NCBI GenBank assembly: GCA_973895155.1
Contig: OZ316898.1
Span: 682,001 to 746,000, forward strand
Length of the DNA stretch: 64,000 nucleotides
Direction of reading: 5' to 3'
Source of the DNA: Marsupella aquatica
Lineage: Eukaryota > Marchantiophyta
The translations under genes were made by a program, and so were the position numbers. Each line of letters starts with the position of its first letter. The stretch's first letter is position 1. The notes below the pieces were generated by a model. The model saw only the letters and a program-made list of their open reading frames with translations, was not told the DNA's origin and ran no database searches. Of this stretch, positions 11,562-23,930 are shown in pieces.

Positions 11562-12124
11562 ACCATTCTTTTGGAAGTACCGCAGATTGACTCGTGGTTG
11601 GAGGGTATCGCTCTTCTTGCGTTTTAAAGTCGAAGCCCATGCAGGAAAGTAGTAGAAAGGAGGGATGACGAAGGTTAAGTCAGGGCGGCGAGTGGAGGAA
11701 GAAGAAGAAAGAAAAAGAGTTTTGAAGGGGCAGGAGAACCAGGAAGGCGGGAGGGCACCGCAGAAAATGGGAATCTCCTCAAGCGAGCATTGGCGAAATG
11801 GCCGGGACTGTCATGTTTCTCCTCTTCTTTCCCCTCCTCTTCCTCGAGTTTCATCCCGCAATGATTATCTCATCGTCCTAATTTGCGGCATCACTTTCCC
11901 TCACTTCCCCCGACTCTCCCGAGCCTCCGAGCGTGACTTCCGGACAACAGAAAACGGCTGGATCGGTTGGATATGAATGAATGAGTGTTCTTTGCAATCG
12001 AACTCCGTATGGGATGGCTGATGGCAGCACCTTTTTGAGTACTTGATCTTCCTTCCCCGTATTTCAATGTTATTCGAGTAAATTTGCATCAGATTATTAC
12101 TTCTGCCAGTAGAGGGAGCCATCT

Positions 12125-12281
12125 TCTCAAAGAAAACACTAAACCCTTAAACCCTTTCTTATCGAGTACATCTCGAACCACGACCTGTTTCTTCTATCCA
12201 CATCTCAAAGAAAACACTAAACCCTCAAACCCTTTCATCTCGAGTACATCTCGAACCCCGACCTGTTCCTTCTATCCACAA
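12125..12281. repeat. two-copy 78-bp tandem duplication
   Basis: Units beginning TCTCAAAGAAAACACTAAAC at 12125 and 12203 are nearly identical over about 78 bp, including CGAGTACATCTCGAACC. No gene is supported between 11.6 and 12.7 kb. Confidence 0.85.
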
Positions 12282-12782
12282 TTATTTAGTGGGATTGAAA
12301 GTACAATGAGTTTGATACCCGCAAATATATCGCCATGATGAGGCAAGGCGAATAGACACGAGTTCTACGCATTCCATCTGAGTCAGTTGTTCTTGTACGG
12401 TGGATCACCGATGGTCATCGATCACGGACTCCTTATATCGAGCTATACAGTACCACCGATGTGCTGATCCATTACGACATCATGATGATAAAACGTAGAG
12501 CACAAGGGGCGGCTGGACTGATAGAATGGGAACGATCTCCACGTCGTTCCGGGTCGAAGTATGATATGTTCTGGATATGTTCAAAAGAATCCAGTACTGT
12601 TCACCTTTTTCTTATTGTTAAACGAGTAGGTTTAGTTGAGTATGGAGGAAAATCTCGACAATGCTAAAACGGAGAACTGCATTGCACCGTAACGAATGAG
12701 TGGATTGAAGGCCAATACTGGGTCGAGAACGAGTCCACTATGTCTGCCCCAGCGTCTCATATACTACTGTAGGTCTTGATCA

Positions 12783-13085
12783 GTATCCAAGGAATGTAAT
12801 ATTTTATCAAATAGTTTGATAAAATAGGACAGGCAAGGCAGTTGATTAGTATCCATGGAATTGTAGATATCTTATTAAATAGTAAGCGCATTGCAATGGT
12901 GGAAGAGACAGGCAAGGCTGTCGATTAGTATCCAAGGAAAATGTAAATATTTTATCAAATAAGAAATGCACAGTTATGGTGGAAGGGACAGGCAAGGCTG
13001 TCGATTAGTATCCAAGGAAATGTAAATATTGTATCAAATAAGAAATGCACAGTTATGGTGGAAGTTTCAGGACAGGCAAAGCGAC
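12783..13085. repeat. four diverged tandem repeats of about 79 bp
   Basis: The block GTATCCAAGGAAATGTAAAT recurs at 12783, 12849, 12928 and 13008, each followed by TATCAAATA and GGACAGGCAA. The last two units are the most alike. The first unit is shorter and contains a perfect 11-bp hairpin with a 3-nt loop (12801-12825, ATTTTATCAAA and its complement). Confidence 0.85.
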
Positions 13086-13387
13086 AGCTGCAGTGTATAT
13101 ATACTGTGTGGGATATGCAGGGCAAATTCAAGACACTAATCTATATTTGAGCACAAAGAAGACGCACGCTGCAGTATTGTGGTAGCGAACACAACACTGT
13201 TGACCAGTACAAAGACTTCTTTCATGCTCACTGGAAAACACTCGTAACGAAAGCTCTAGTTCCTCAGGTTGGTGAGAAGTCAAACGTGCGGATATCTTAC
13301 CGATTTTTGTCACGAAGTAACAACTTTGGTCAAATCGAATTTAATCACAAACCGTATTATTTCATGGTGATCTGATATATATTATGG

Positions 13388-13758
13388 GTGTGGAATTCAG
13401 GCACTGTCGATTTGGATCCTGGTAAAGCAAAGATGTTGGCTGCCCTGGTTCATCGTTTCTCACATGCCCGAGTACTATTGACAGAATCGGATGGCCTCAT
13501 GATTTGGGGACCATGTGTGGCGTGGGAAGCTTCAAAAAGCAAAACATGTGCGTATATTTCCAGTTTGCTGATATCCACTTCTACCTCTCTATGGAAGATA
13601 ATGTTGACAGCAGTAGCTACGAAATCTATTTGTAGAGCTCCCACTGCACTTGTAGGTATGTACAGTATTTGATGTGTGGTGGAGACTCCTTCCATTACCT
13701 CCAACTTGGTGATTCGGGCCCAACTCTTTCTGAGATAGGTCTGTCCATACTGTTCCAA
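13388..13758. other. stretch open in several frames, no gene assigned
   Basis: Three frames stay open here: plus 13388-13672 (94 codons), a plus frame ending in FADIHFYLSMEDNVDSSSY and a stop, and minus 13758-13450 (102 codons). Each has protein-like composition and partial splice signals, so I cannot choose between them. One is probably an exon of an unrecognised gene; the others are shadows. Confidence 0.25.
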
Positions 13759-14335
13759 GAAACCAGATTATGCACCACTGACTAATACGGTGTCAAGAAA
13801 CCAGATCCGATATGACTTTCTCTTATTGTGACCCAAAGAACAGAGACCTCAAGTTCGCTGTTGTTGGCTTGGCTGTGATGAGACAGCCAAAAGCTCCTAC
13901 CTTTCTCTTTTGCCATGATAAGAGCAGAGGATTTGAATTCACTCCGTTCTGAAGAGAACAATGACCTTCACCATTCAAGGTGTTTCAGGACTGATAATCA
14001 ATATTGTAATGGCTTACATACTCTTCGAGAAAAGAAGAAGGCCAGGGTAATAATACGTCAGCGCTAGTCTGACAATGATAATGAAACATTTTTAAGTCTG
14101 GTCAAACCTTCTAGTGCTTTTTGCTACACGGAATGAAATCAATTTCCCAATTTTGACAAGCTGCATTAAAATGATAGGGTTTCCTTTGTCATTAAAACTG
14201 CTTCATAATATTGAAGCCAAATGTTCTAACAAATTTATGCAATGTTCTAACAAATTATTCTCGAAGGGACTGGGCCAGTCGACTGGTGTCCAACTCCTTT
14301 TAAGACGTAAATTATGGTCATATTTATCTCGATTG

Positions 14336-15402
14336 TCAAGGTTTATTTGTGGAGCCTAGTCTAAGAGTTTCTAAATATTTCTTTGGAGCCGACATACTTG
14401 AAGAAGAGGCTGTCTGGAAAGAACTTTGCTGTTGCTTTTGTTGTTGCTTTTGAAACCTCTTTATGGCATACCATCGACCACCACGGAACCCCAAGCCATA
14501 CCTGCATTCAAGAATTTGTTTCCCAGCCAATTGTAGCTCCAATTAGTATCAAGGTTCACTTGAGAGTATGCTTTGAAGGCATGAAGAAAAGAAAAAGGAT
14601 AACAGGAAGCAAGAAGAAGGATTCAAGGCCTTACCCAATTACGAGTGTGGTACCAGCAGTTGCGACACATGCAGTGTAGCTTACACCCACATTTTTAGTT
14701 AGGGCCTTGACTTGTTCCTCTTCCAAATTGTGGACGGTAGTCATCTGGAACCATCCACACAGAATGCGCCCAAAGGTTAGTTGCTACCTCTGGGCCTACA
14801 TGGGCAACCCTTGATTGTAGATAGGAAAGCCAGAGGGCCAGGCGTCTGTGCGAACACAAATATAAAGAGAATGAGCTTTCTAGAAAAAAATTCGCCATTG
14901 TAACAGAGCAAATGATGTCAACAGGAAGTCCAGTAAAGTAGCTTACAACATGTTCCAAGGATTTCAGCCGATCTTCAACCTTCTTTTGGTGTACTTGACG
15001 CGCAGTGTATCCTGTAGAACAACATGATGTAAGACTGTGAATTCAAGTACACTCTGAGAAAAGATTGAGAATTTCGCAGCTAGAGTTGAGTTCCTACTTT
15101 CCCGCAGTCGAAACTATGCATCACACAAAAATTGTCCGTGCTTTGTTCTTGCAGCTATGCAATTGGATATCGAACAGTGAGAGTGCTCTGCTAGTGCTCT
15201 GTGATCAGTAACATCAGGAAAATTAGGGATGCCTACCGGCCCAAGCAGCTCCAGCTGACGCAAGAGATGCTCCGATAGTGAAGACCACATTGTGCTTCTC
15301 GAACACAACCTGGAACAGATGAGCAAACTTTCCTCAACATCTTGACGCAGACAGACCATACTAATTGCGTACCTTCCGGACACGAACAATCTCGACTAGG
15401 GC
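14336..15402 (-). CDS. small two-span membrane protein gene, 5' end unresolved
   Basis: Five exons join in phase with GT-AG introns: 15402-15373, 15309-15237, 15011-14947, 14744-14635 and 14501-14336 (stop TGA). The product has two Gly/Ala-rich hydrophobic segments, one around VVFTIGASLASAGAAWAGY and one around ACVATAGTTLVIGYGLGF. Between them lies a charged helical loop containing ARQVHQKKVEDRLKSLEH and HNLEEEQVKAL. A basic, Gln-rich tail follows the motif FRGGRWYA. This architecture resembles a conserved plant membrane protein, but I cannot name the family. The 30-nt first exon listed is supported only by matching phase, and the initiator Met lies further upstream, not identified. The compact hairpin of two glycine-zipper-like helices suggests an organelle or thylakoid membrane protein; that is inference. 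Confidence 0.6.
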
Positions 15403-15919
15403 CTAAAAATCCCTAACTTAGAAGTTGACATCCCTGTGAAGAGAATTATTGCTTCACTGGAGGATCCGACCACGTAACCGCAACGAAGCGCAATATTTCA
15501 GATTACCAATAGTAAATGAGGATCCTGATTGAGCTAGGAATGCAATTGAGAAGTGAGTTCATTGGAATTGAGGAAGATAAATCTTCAAGCTTACTCTCTA
15601 CTCTTCTAGATCACAGGAAGAATTGAATTCGACGAGTTAACATATTTCACCTTGACTGATTCGAATGTGTCCACCACGGATCGTTTCCCGTGGACTAATT
15701 TAGAGCGCAGGTGCTGCATCCTGTCACCGATGTCCCTCTCTTGCGAGAAGCATTTCTCTTGGGTACCGTATGTCTCATTCAAGTCTCTGAAATTAGGGCA
15801 GTGTCAAGGGGTGCAAGGAGAGATATGCTTAGTAGACCCCATTCTGGAAAACGTTTCTCCAATCTGGATTGTTGATGGACCTTTCAATCTCAGATCTGGA
15901 CCATTCATAGACCTCAAGG

Positions 15920-18833
15920 GGTAGATCAAGTAACAACTTTCATTTTGGGGGTTGATCAAGCAAAAGTGGTAAATAAATAAGATTGCACTTTTCTTTACTA
16001 AAATTATATATTTACAAAAAGGGCCAAACTAAGTACAAAGAAGTCCAGGGTAACACTTAGGGAGCAAAGGAAACTCCAAAGAAGGAAAGAAACAAGGGAT
16101 AACAAGTAGGGAAAGAGCTACCTTTGCCACAATGTAAAGGAGTTAACAGTCCACATGTGCTCCACAATGGGATGAACTAATTATGGTCTACATTGAGGGT
16201 CCTAACTAGATATGCAGGTGGGGTGTGGAGGTCCTTTAAGGGGGCAAGCGGCTGCGGAGGCGCACTAGTACCCACGGCTAGAGATGTATGATAGGTCGCT
16301 CAAGCTTGAGCACATTGTAGCATCATGGAAACTCTAACAAAAGTGTGTGGTCAGAACGGAAAGTGGTGGGCCAATGGAACCCGCCCCTTGATCCATGAAT
16401 GTCTCAAGTTGTCTGGCTCCCAAGTGAGTCTCCCAAAGATCTCAATCGCAAGGGGTAGTAGACAATCTGATGACGCTCATGCTGCACATTTTGCACTGTT
16501 GGTCATTTGCTGCCCCTGCCTATGCTGTTGCTATCCTGATGATGTCCCGACATAAAGGATTGGTCAGCACAACAGCACCTAGGGTTTGCCTGAGTCGTGG
16601 ACCTCCCCACATAGCACCCTTGTCAAGCTCGCTTCCCTCTCCTTGGACTAGCTCAACCCTTAGCACTAACATGGAACTTTGAATAAACCAACTCCAGTGA
16701 CCTCCATGATAATAGGGAATTAAAAAGCTTGCCTTGTAAAAAGGGGAGTTGTTTACCCAGCTCAACTCCGCCTCGGCAATGGCCTGCACATACATATGGA
16801 TCCCCAAGCTTAATACTTTATTCAAGGTAGCAAGGGCCAACATAACCATTGTCTTATTTTTAAGCTCAACATCATGAGTATGTGGTCAGCAAATATAACC
16901 TCCTTGACTGTGCCAGTCTTGCCATAAGTAGGAACCAAGGGTTGACGTCCGTTACTCATCCAAGGTAACTCTAATCTCTTGATCTTGGACTGCCTTGCCT
17001 CCAAGATATGCTTATGGTCCTAAGCAACTAGTTTAACCCGAGTTTGTTTCAATACGTCGGGGCCAGCCCATTCTCGACTCTAGTGTCCCTTCCAATGGGT
17101 CCAACTCAACTCAGCACTCAATAAGTAGGTCTACTTGCTCCCCAACATGGAGACCACTTGGGAACTCAACCTAGCTTGGCAAGAGGGTTCAATTCCCTGC
17201 AAACTGTGAGGACCAAATACATCCTTAGGATCCAACTGAGATTATTTGGGGGTAGTAATCCGAGAGAGCTTTCTAACAAGTCCAAAAAGTCTCCCAATGG
17301 CCTCCTGGTGGCGCAGATGTCACACTTTCCATATGGTCTCTTCCTGTGATTGTACAATTGTTGTGCCCCATACCTTGGATTCAGCACCTAGTCACCAAAG
17401 AAGACACCACTCTCGATCCTCATATATGTATTTTTGGAAACCTGTTGCCTCCCAATCAACTCTCGGATCAACTTTGGTCGTCTATGTTTTGGCCTTCAAC
17501 TTACGCCCAATTGATCAAGCTACGAACTTGGAAAGCACTTGAGTAGCTCGGACACACTTGTAGTGTTTGTACCGATGGACATCTGAGCTAAGAGTTATGC
17601 CCATGGCACCATTCTGGTCCAGGCGTGCTAATTTAAGCAACTTCAGCTTCATGCCTCAATCTCTTTTTCTTCTTCTTTTCTTATTCTTTCTTTAAAAGGG
17701 GAAATCTGTGAAACCCCATAGAAAGGGAAGAGTCAGCCACAATAGTTGGGAAGAGTCAGCCACAATAGTTGAACCCAAGACCTATCAATCTCTACTCAAG
17801 TGAGCTACCACAAAGTCATGCCTCTCTAGGCTTCATGCCTCAATCTTGCATGGGCCATAAGTGGAGATCTACATGTTCATTCAGGACACTGCCTTACATG
17901 GTTGTGACCGGGCTTGTATGGTGCTCCAGGTGCTACTATGGGTTCTGCATTTTCTATACTTTCATTGTCCAATGTTTACACGTGCTCCAATGATACCAAT
18001 ATGCAAGCGTCCACTTTCTTTAGCAAACTCATGAACATTTCTAAATACTATCAATGGTCTGAACACAACCATGTGCTCAGCTAGTATCATCTTTTGAGCT
18101 CTCTATGTTTAGTGAATCCGTAACTTTAGAATCTAAAGATCTTGTCACAAGCTTGTGCCTAAGTATATATGTTGAACATGTACAATGATCCCTACTTGTC
18201 CCATTTAAGCTCATCATTGTCTCCTCATCCTTAGCCAAATCTTGGATAAGCCAATCCAATAAAGAATCTTAGAGGGACCCAACATTGGAATTAGGCAACG
18301 CTAGTCAAGCATATATGAGCAAGGCATGATTGTCTGACACTGCCTCCCATCTTGTACCAAAAACCCAGAGAGAACCTAATGTTAGGGTAACTAACTTTAG
18401 TCTTGGGTTAGCTTCTTGATACTTAGGCTAAACCGCCCATTACGATGTTATTGGCTATTAGCCGCCACTCTTGCTTCTAGCATATAGAGGGGCTAGTGAG
18501 AGCTCATCTTGGAGACTCATGCTTATTGTTGAGGGAACTAGCTAGGTGCTAGGAGGAAATCTTGGGCAAGGAGGCTTTGTGTGGCCATGGTGGCAAATGC
18601 TTAGTAAAGCTCTTGTGTGTTCCCGTGGACGTAGCCGTGTTGAAGGTGACCCACGTATCTTTTGGTGTCAATGTGTGCATGCTTGTTGATTGTTCTCCTG
18701 GTTGTTTAGTGACGGTTTTGAATTCCCAACAACTATGGTCTGCACTCTGATTGTACTACAACAAAGCGGATAAAAGCTTTTGTCATCCAATTCTTTCTAT
18801 GTGCAGGAAATAGGGAGGTCCACAAGAAGGGGA
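15920..18833. mobile_element. degenerate retroelement interior
   Basis: Short broken reading frames occur on both strands, for example minus 17387-17166 with YGKCDICATRRPLGDFLDL and minus 16849-16520. The composition differs from that of the flanks. The stretch leads into an LTR-like terminus at 18834. I see no intact protein domain, so assignment to a retroelement rests mainly on the adjoining polypurine tract and LTR. Two orientations of old sequence may be mixed. No independent gene is visible. Confidence 0.4.
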
Positions 18834-19837
18834 TGTTATAACCCCAAATAGAGAGTGACGCATATCAAAACCTCCTCTAAAGACATCCCCACTGGAGGGA
18901 TTGCAGGAGCAGCCTAGTTGACGCTGACTCATGCACCCTTTAATTTCCTCCTAATTAAAGAAAGACTTCAAACTTGGTCCATTGTAGGTCTATTGACAAG
19001 CATGTTACATGAAGTGAAAATCTACATATGCTTGTTGAGGTCAGTTTGGAGACAGACAGGGTCCAAGGACAAAAACTTCAAAAATATAGATAACATGGCT
19101 TGAACGACAGGGTCAAGGAGTGTGATAATAACCATGTGTTGTGGCCATGCTCAATACTTGTACATTGCAAAAAAGATGTCATTGCGTAATAGATGTTCAC
19201 GTCAAAAAAATATTGTTACAAAGGTGATAAGGGAGATAGATGATGACAACATAAACAAACACATTCACACAACCCTAGAGTAGGTGGAGGTTGACATCCC
19301 CCCTCCTCCTCGTGGCCTCCTCTTCCCCTTTCTCTTGGGCTGCCTCTCCCTTCTCTCCCCCCTAACAAAAGGCAAGGGTGTCCCTTTTCCCCCTCTTTTT
19401 TCCTCTTATTGCCTTATTATTATCTTCTTTATTTTCACCTTCCTTCACTCCACTTTGTTTCATCTCCTATCTTGTACTTATGGGAGGGTATAATACTATT
19501 CATCTCTTCACCCATGGATGCATCATTAATTCCCCTCCCTACTTTGAACTCTGTGTCTCCTAGCCCCTATCCCCTCATAATGGTGTCCCAAGTGCCCCCA
19601 TTCTAATGGCAACACATGGCACTCACATAGAGTCCTATGCCATCATTCCCCTCTTAGAATCTTTGTGCATACCAAAATACTTTGTCGTGTTTGCTTTGGG
19701 TTAGGGAGATAGTCGTTTTACTAATGAAAGACGGGGATAAAAGAGGTTATAAATCCAATGGTCATGGAATGTTCACTCCAAAAGTGATTTTATAAACAGA
19801 CTGTAACCCACCACTTTTGGTGGGATAGGGTATTACA
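18834..19837 (+). mobile_element. LTR (about 1 kb) with adjacent polypurine tract
   Basis: The left end TGTTATAACCCC follows the purine run ACAAGAAGGGGA directly, as expected for a polypurine tract next to a 3' LTR. The right end GGGTATTACA is an imperfect inverted match to the left end (TGTAATACCC versus TGTTATAACCC). The five bases after it are ATAAT, a candidate half of a target duplication. No second copy of this LTR was found in the window, so it is the surviving 3' LTR of a decayed plus-strand element. Confidence 0.55.
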
Positions 19838-22800
19838 ATAATAACTAAGATATATATGAACAGTAAATCTGGTTTTTTTGTGGTCTATCCAGTTTGCATA
19901 AGTTTATCCAATCCATTTGGCAAAGATAGGGGTCCATCCAGGCTTCATTTTGGATGAATGCCTGAAGGGTCTAGGATGGGAATATGTGCAACTGACCTAA
20001 ATGTTCATAAAGTTTTGGAAAGCCTTCAAATCTTGTCTGATCTTCTGGATAAAAAGTGTCACTCTGATAAATGAAATGCAAATAGTAAGCAAACTAGTAT
20101 GTTGGCCTAAAAACAGTGGCAATGTAACAAATCTCAGATGATTCATGTAAAGTTCAAAACTTTACCCATAACAGAAAGAAGCACAAAAACATTTCAAATC
20201 CAAACTGTTTTGCCACTACTGTAGGATGCCAGATAGTTCTCTAAATTCTAGAAAGGTGCACCACTCATGCACCATCATGTGAGTTTCTCAATAGATCTAT
20301 TGTAATTTGCTCTTTTGAGACATTCCATTCCTTAACAAAGAATTGATATTTAGAATATCAGTCAGTTTTCTAATTTTTGCATACAAATGAGCTGAGAATT
20401 TGTTAAGAATCACATTCGATGACATAAGATAATTGGCAGTTCTCAGTGCAAAGTGTGGTTTCTCTACACTAGGTACGTACAAGAACCTCTGGATTGAAAA
20501 TTGACTGCAGATTTCTTACATGACTGGCATCTTCCCCAGCCATGAGTCCAAACTATATAGTTTTTTAAAAAGTTTTTTTTGCCTGTTTTAAAAGGAGAAC
20601 CAGAACAATACATAGATCCTTGCCTGGGAGTGGGAGGCAGGAGAGAAAAGCCACAAAAAAGCCGCTAAACAAAGGAGCACGCCAAGAGAAAAGGGAAGAA
20701 AGAAATGAAGAGGGGGAAGCCACCTGACCAGACCACCATAGGGGAGAAGGTGGAAAAGAGAGGAAGGGGGAGTCCCAGAGAAGCTATAGTGTGTTTTGAG
20801 CCTTTGTGTTTAGGGTTTAGGATTCCCAAGGGATGATGCCTGGAGAAATGTCTTGTTATTTTTATACTGAATATGATTGATGGTGACTGAGCTCTGACTT
20901 TCACCCTTTTGAGAATTGCCAAGGGTCAAGAATCACCCAAAAAGCATTCAGCCTCCTCACTGCCAAAATCTCTAAGTTTTATTCTGACAAAGACCTCACA
21001 CACAATTGATTTTATATTATTTATTTTATGTGCAACGAACCCAAGAGGGGCTGGCCATAGGCTGTCACATAATTTTTACACATGTTACATAGGATGACAT
21101 CTAGGGAAATTGAAGCCCCTATGGACCAAAACTTATAGTGCATGAGACTTGCATGGACTGTGAGTTAATATTAGTAGATTCAATTTGAATTTTATTTTGG
21201 GATTTATGCAAGATGAGTAGTTAGGAGACCAATTTCATCATGAAACGGATTTTCATAATTACATTTCCAATTTGATCAAGTTTTTATACTACAACGTGTA
21301 GGAATAACTTTTGAAAAACAGTTTTTAGTATACAAATATATTTTCATGCACATTTTTGTAATTTTCTTCTTCATCTTTTATATCAAAGATGACAAAATCA
21401 GGAATCAATCTAGATTGGATCTATGACCATGAAACCACAGGAAAAATCATGAAGGGGTAAAGCTCTAGAAATATTTTACGTTGATTTTTTAATAAAGGCC
21501 TGAATTTTCAAATTGAATAGTTTTTGGTACCAATGGTTTATTTATCTTCAACCTTTGACGTATTTATTGACTTTGTTTGGCACCTTTTTCAGTAAATTGA
21601 TCCTTTTTGTTCTGACCTATTGACTAAATTTAAAAATGTAAGTGGAAGTGCAAGTGATGGGGAGCCCACACTATTGCCAGCCTAGCGTGAGGTGGGCATT
21701 TATGAAAATAATAGGATACTGCTTGTCAATAGGATCAGTCCATTGTGACCAACACTATAAATTTGACATACCCTACCAGCTGATTAGGTTTTGTGTTTCT
21801 TAGTTAGTTATAATTGTAATGTTCATCAAGAAACTAAACAGAGATAGAAGGCATTCTATCTAATTTGAAGTCATTCAGTCTCAATGGAGCTACGCGTACC
21901 ATAAGTCAGCCTATGAAATAATCTTTCCTAAACGGGGCAAGCACTCCTTAAATCATAATATTATCATCTAATTTAAAACTTCCTATGTATCATACACTAG
22001 AATAGCATGTTGGGGTGTCATGCCTGAATGTCACCCAGGACTTTGTAGGAGGAAATCATGAGTGCACAGCGTAGCGACTCAACAAAGGAAGGAAGAAAGA
22101 TTGCAGAATATGAATAAGCTGTCATTGGGAGCTTGCATTGGCACAATTTTTGAAATCAAAATTGGATTGCAACCGTGCATTTAGCTATCATTTTATTATT
22201 GCAGCTAGCTTATCTGATATGCTCTCATTTGAGCATAATTTGAGTATGTCAAGAAGATTGCTTGGTTGCTTGGTGTCCACAACTCATATGCAAATCTTGA
22301 GTTGAGGATTCAATGAAACAAAACGTTCCATTTTTTCAGTTTTTAGGTGGGTTTTTAGGTTTCAATATCAAAATCAGCTTTGCATGATTGTGTTCATTGT
22401 CTTCAATCGCTTGAAGAATTTTGGGTGTCCAACAAAAAGACTGCGTTGTATAGCAATTGCTGAGATGAAATTGGACTTTGAAAGGGAAGGATGAAACAAG
22501 AAGACATTAGATGAAACAAAAATCAACAAAGATGAAGCAAAGTGAATCCAAACAAATTTGTAATCTATGGAGGCCTAACAAGGGAGTCTTTTGGGTATGG
22601 AAACCAAGAGATTTGCTGAGCATAGGTGGTGATCAACCGAGAGACACCCAAATTGATTTTGAAGCACACACAGACTATTGTTTTGATAGTATACAAATGA
22701 AATTGACTGAGGATAAACTTGTTTGCGGAAGAACTGCAAAAATTATTGCAGATGAATTGCAAATAAACAATTTAGTGCAGACACAAAAAGCTCCCAGTGT

Positions 22801-23500
22801 AAATTGAAATGTGATTGACCTCTTTCAGATGATCAGGAAGGCTAGCATGTCATTGGAGTTTGAAACTAACTGCTTCATCATGCGGCTTACTCCACACACA
22901 AAGGGGTACATGTGACAAGACTGTTTTTGAGATTCCATGGAAGAAACAGAAAAGACCGTCAAATGGAGCCAATTTGGAATGACCTAGAACTGAATGGACT
23001 GAGTTCCATTTCAAAGAGGAAAGACATAAGATATGGACATTTTTGAATTCAAGTGGACAAAATTCTGTAAGGAATGAATTTCTTTTGCAGTGAAGGGAGA
23101 TAGAATGAATGAAGATGTTGTAATTAAGTTCAGGCCTGATATTTGAAGACTGTCTTCGATGAATGGACAACGACAATGGGAAAGTATTGATATTCAATTG
23201 CACAAGGACAAAGGAAGGGAAATTACATAACATGTGAAGGGAACCCTGGATTTGAAAGTTTACTGAGGGAGAAAAAGTTGTACTAGATTATGCAGCAACA
23301 CATTCTTTCAAGTGAAAATATGACAAGGGCTTCTTGTCTCTTACCTCTTTCAGGTCAAAATTCAAGATAATCTGGACATTATAAGATCCTTATAAGTGTT
23401 ATGATCAAATTTTTTTACTGCAATGTGCAGCCTGTTGTGGTATGCACCAGTAAACAATTGGACTTATTGTACAGTCATAAAGCTCCTCTGTAGCCTTTGA
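19838..23500. other. AT-rich intergenic DNA
   Basis: I found no splice-consistent gene here; open frames are short and of shadow quality. One plant telo-box-like motif, TTTAGGGTTTAGG, lies near 20810. The last few hundred bases before 23930 should contain the promoter and 5' UTR of the DUF642 gene, but I cannot place a TATA box with confidence. Confidence 0.5.
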
Positions 23501-23930
23501 GGCAGAAAGAAAGGTTTTGGGTGCTTGTTGGCTGGGCTTAGCTGAAATTTGGTACTTGGTAGAAATTCACTCGCCTGGTTCAGAGTATTGGCAGAAAAAG
23601 AAAGAGCATGAAAAGGGAAGAACTGTGTCTAAGATCTTCCATGGGACGAATGCACAAGGACTGTGTTTGAATGCCACAAATGAGTCGCCTGTGGCACGTG
23701 GCAGTTCAAATAGACGAGACTCTATTCCAATTTCAACATCGTCAAGTGGTTCAAACAACCTCACGGGGTCGGCAGTATGTCTGTCCTCCTACCTCAACGA
23801 GCAGCAGTGGACGAAGACAAAACAACAACAGCAAGAGAGGTCAGAGCCAACAGCTTGAAAGAGAGACCATCAACGACGAAGACAGAAGAATCTGTACAGC
23901 TTTCAAGTTTGAGGCTGAGGGGGAAGTATA

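Noticed and set aside
8854-13085. Possible CRISPR-like arrays among the short tandem repeats
   Set aside because: Units abut without unique spacers of constant length, and the genome is eukaryotic.
17185-17210. tRNA-like B box (GAGGGTTCAATTCCCTG)
   Set aside because: There is no A box, acceptor stem or cloverleaf at the right spacing; it lies in decayed retroelement sequence.
20809-20821. Telomere-like TTTAGGGTTTAGG
   Set aside because: It is less than two full repeats, so a telo-box-type motif at most and not an interstitial telomere.
23517-23858. Plus ORF just before the DUF642 gene
   Set aside because: It is low-complexity Ser/Gln-rich sequence in a different frame, most likely 5' UTR.
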